From a bacterium (GTDB lineage: Bacteria > UBA4055), in the NCBI GenBank assembly GCA_029559475.1, contig JAKQBN010000047.1:1-32770 (forward strand): a DNA stretch of 32,770 nucleotides. The letters run 5' to 3'. The notes under the pieces were generated by a model. It was not told where the DNA came from and made no database searches. It saw only the letters and a list, made by a program, of their open reading frames with translations. Made by a program: the position numbers and the translations under genes. Shown here piece after piece: positions 32,597-32,770 of the stretch. Positions within the stretch are counted from its first letter, which is position 1; each line of letters opens with the position of its first letter.

Positions 32597-32618
32597 AAAG
32601 GCCGCTTATGCGGCTTTT
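32597..32618 (+). terminator. Rho-independent terminator of the Asn-rich protein gene
   Basis: GCCGC (32601-32605) pairs with GCGGC (32610-32614) around a TTAT loop, extended by AAAG/TTTT pairs, then TTTTT. It begins 18 bases after the stop, so the gene is a single transcription unit. Confidence 0.85.
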
Positions 32619-32644
32619 TCCGTTTTTAAGAATAAAGAAAGTAA

Positions 32645-32673
32645 TTGAAAAAATACGCAATTATAGTTATAAT
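32645..32673 (+). promoter_or_regulatory. Sigma-70 promoter overlapped by a palindrome
   Basis: TTGAAA (32645-32650) and a perfect TATAAT (32668-32673) are 17 bases apart, upstream of the gene at 32697. AATTATA-GT-TATAATT (32659-32674) is a perfect 7+7 palindrome covering the -10. It contains TTATAGTTAT, the exact reverse complement of ATAACTATAA at 31899-31908. Confidence 0.6.
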
Positions 32674-32696
32674 TAAACATTCGGAGATATCAATTA

Positions 32697-32770
32697 ATGA
32701 AGATTCTGATTTTCAATAAAGATAAAAGACAACTCGATCCGTTCAACGAGAGAATAAAAAAAACTCTGGA
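32697..32770 (+). CDS. Start of an unidentified gene (cut by window edge)
   Basis: ATG 32697 follows CGGAG and a consensus promoter. Only 24 residues are visible ('MKILIFNKDKRQLDPFNERI' then KKTL). The beginning looks like the first strand and helix of a receiver-type fold and resembles the start of the sigma-54 activator at 30983 ('KICIVFNSKENEDRFSLLKS'). It may encode another regulator of the same type, but so short a piece cannot settle this. Confidence 0.6.
   Translation, partial: MKILIFNKDKRQLDPFNERIKKTL

Overview
This window looks like a chromosomal segment of an anaerobic, diderm bacterium of moderate GC (about 40% by eye). A TamB-like outer-membrane assembly protein and several Sec-type secreted proteins indicate a diderm. 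Ferredoxin-domain MinD ATPases, a fused FeoA-FeoB iron(II) transporter and other Fe-S proteins indicate anaerobic metabolism. The style of the truncated secreted protein at the left edge recalls FCB-superphylum lineages, but I cannot place the organism firmly. It uses selenocysteine: two genes, selD and a peroxiredoxin, are each interrupted by an in-frame TGA exactly at the catalytic Cys position, and each TGA is followed by a bacterial-type SECIS hairpin.

Layout. Positions 1-9965 are a minus-strand block read in the order SsnA-like amidohydrolase, RF1 (prfA), TamB-like protein, RlmD/TrmA-like rRNA methyltransferase, and a large secreted protein cut by the window edge. Positions 10065-12858 are on the plus strand: rpsT with its own promoter and terminator, a metallophosphoesterase, selenocysteine-containing selD, and a Lys/Glu-rich exported protein. 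Positions 13031-19984 hold a ten-gene minus-strand operon. It starts with a DUF134 regulator whose promoter has a perfect palindrome between -35 and -10, then a Gly-rich DUF5320 protein, two NifX-like proteins, two ferredoxin-MinD ATPases, a flavin disulfide reductase, a CGGC protein, a radical SAM enzyme and an Mrp/ApbC Fe-S carrier. Positions 20001-23266 hold feoAB diverging from the selenocysteine peroxiredoxin, with the two -35 elements back to back in an inverted repeat.

Positions 23314-29127 are accessory. They carry yefM-yoeB followed by a two-TM potassium channel and a stand-alone cyclic-nucleotide-binding protein, then an arsR-acr3-arsC operon with a clear ArsR operator, then an AbiEi/AbiEii toxin-antitoxin pair.

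Positions 29148-32770 hold the most unusual part: a sigma-54 activator with an unfamiliar N-terminal domain plus a receiver domain, overlapped by a gene for a degenerate GHKL (histidine-kinase-like) protein. Divergent to them is a near-perfect sigma-54 (-24/-12) promoter driving an Asn/Tyr/Ser-rich secreted protein. A palindrome with repeated half-sites lies between the divergent promoters, and a related palindrome overlaps the promoter of the next gene, whose first 24 residues resemble the start of the activator. I read this as a small self-contained regulatory and secretion module. Its function is unknown.

I saw no tRNA, rRNA, CRISPR array, insertion sequence or prophage. No gene-free stretch exceeds about 190 bases.
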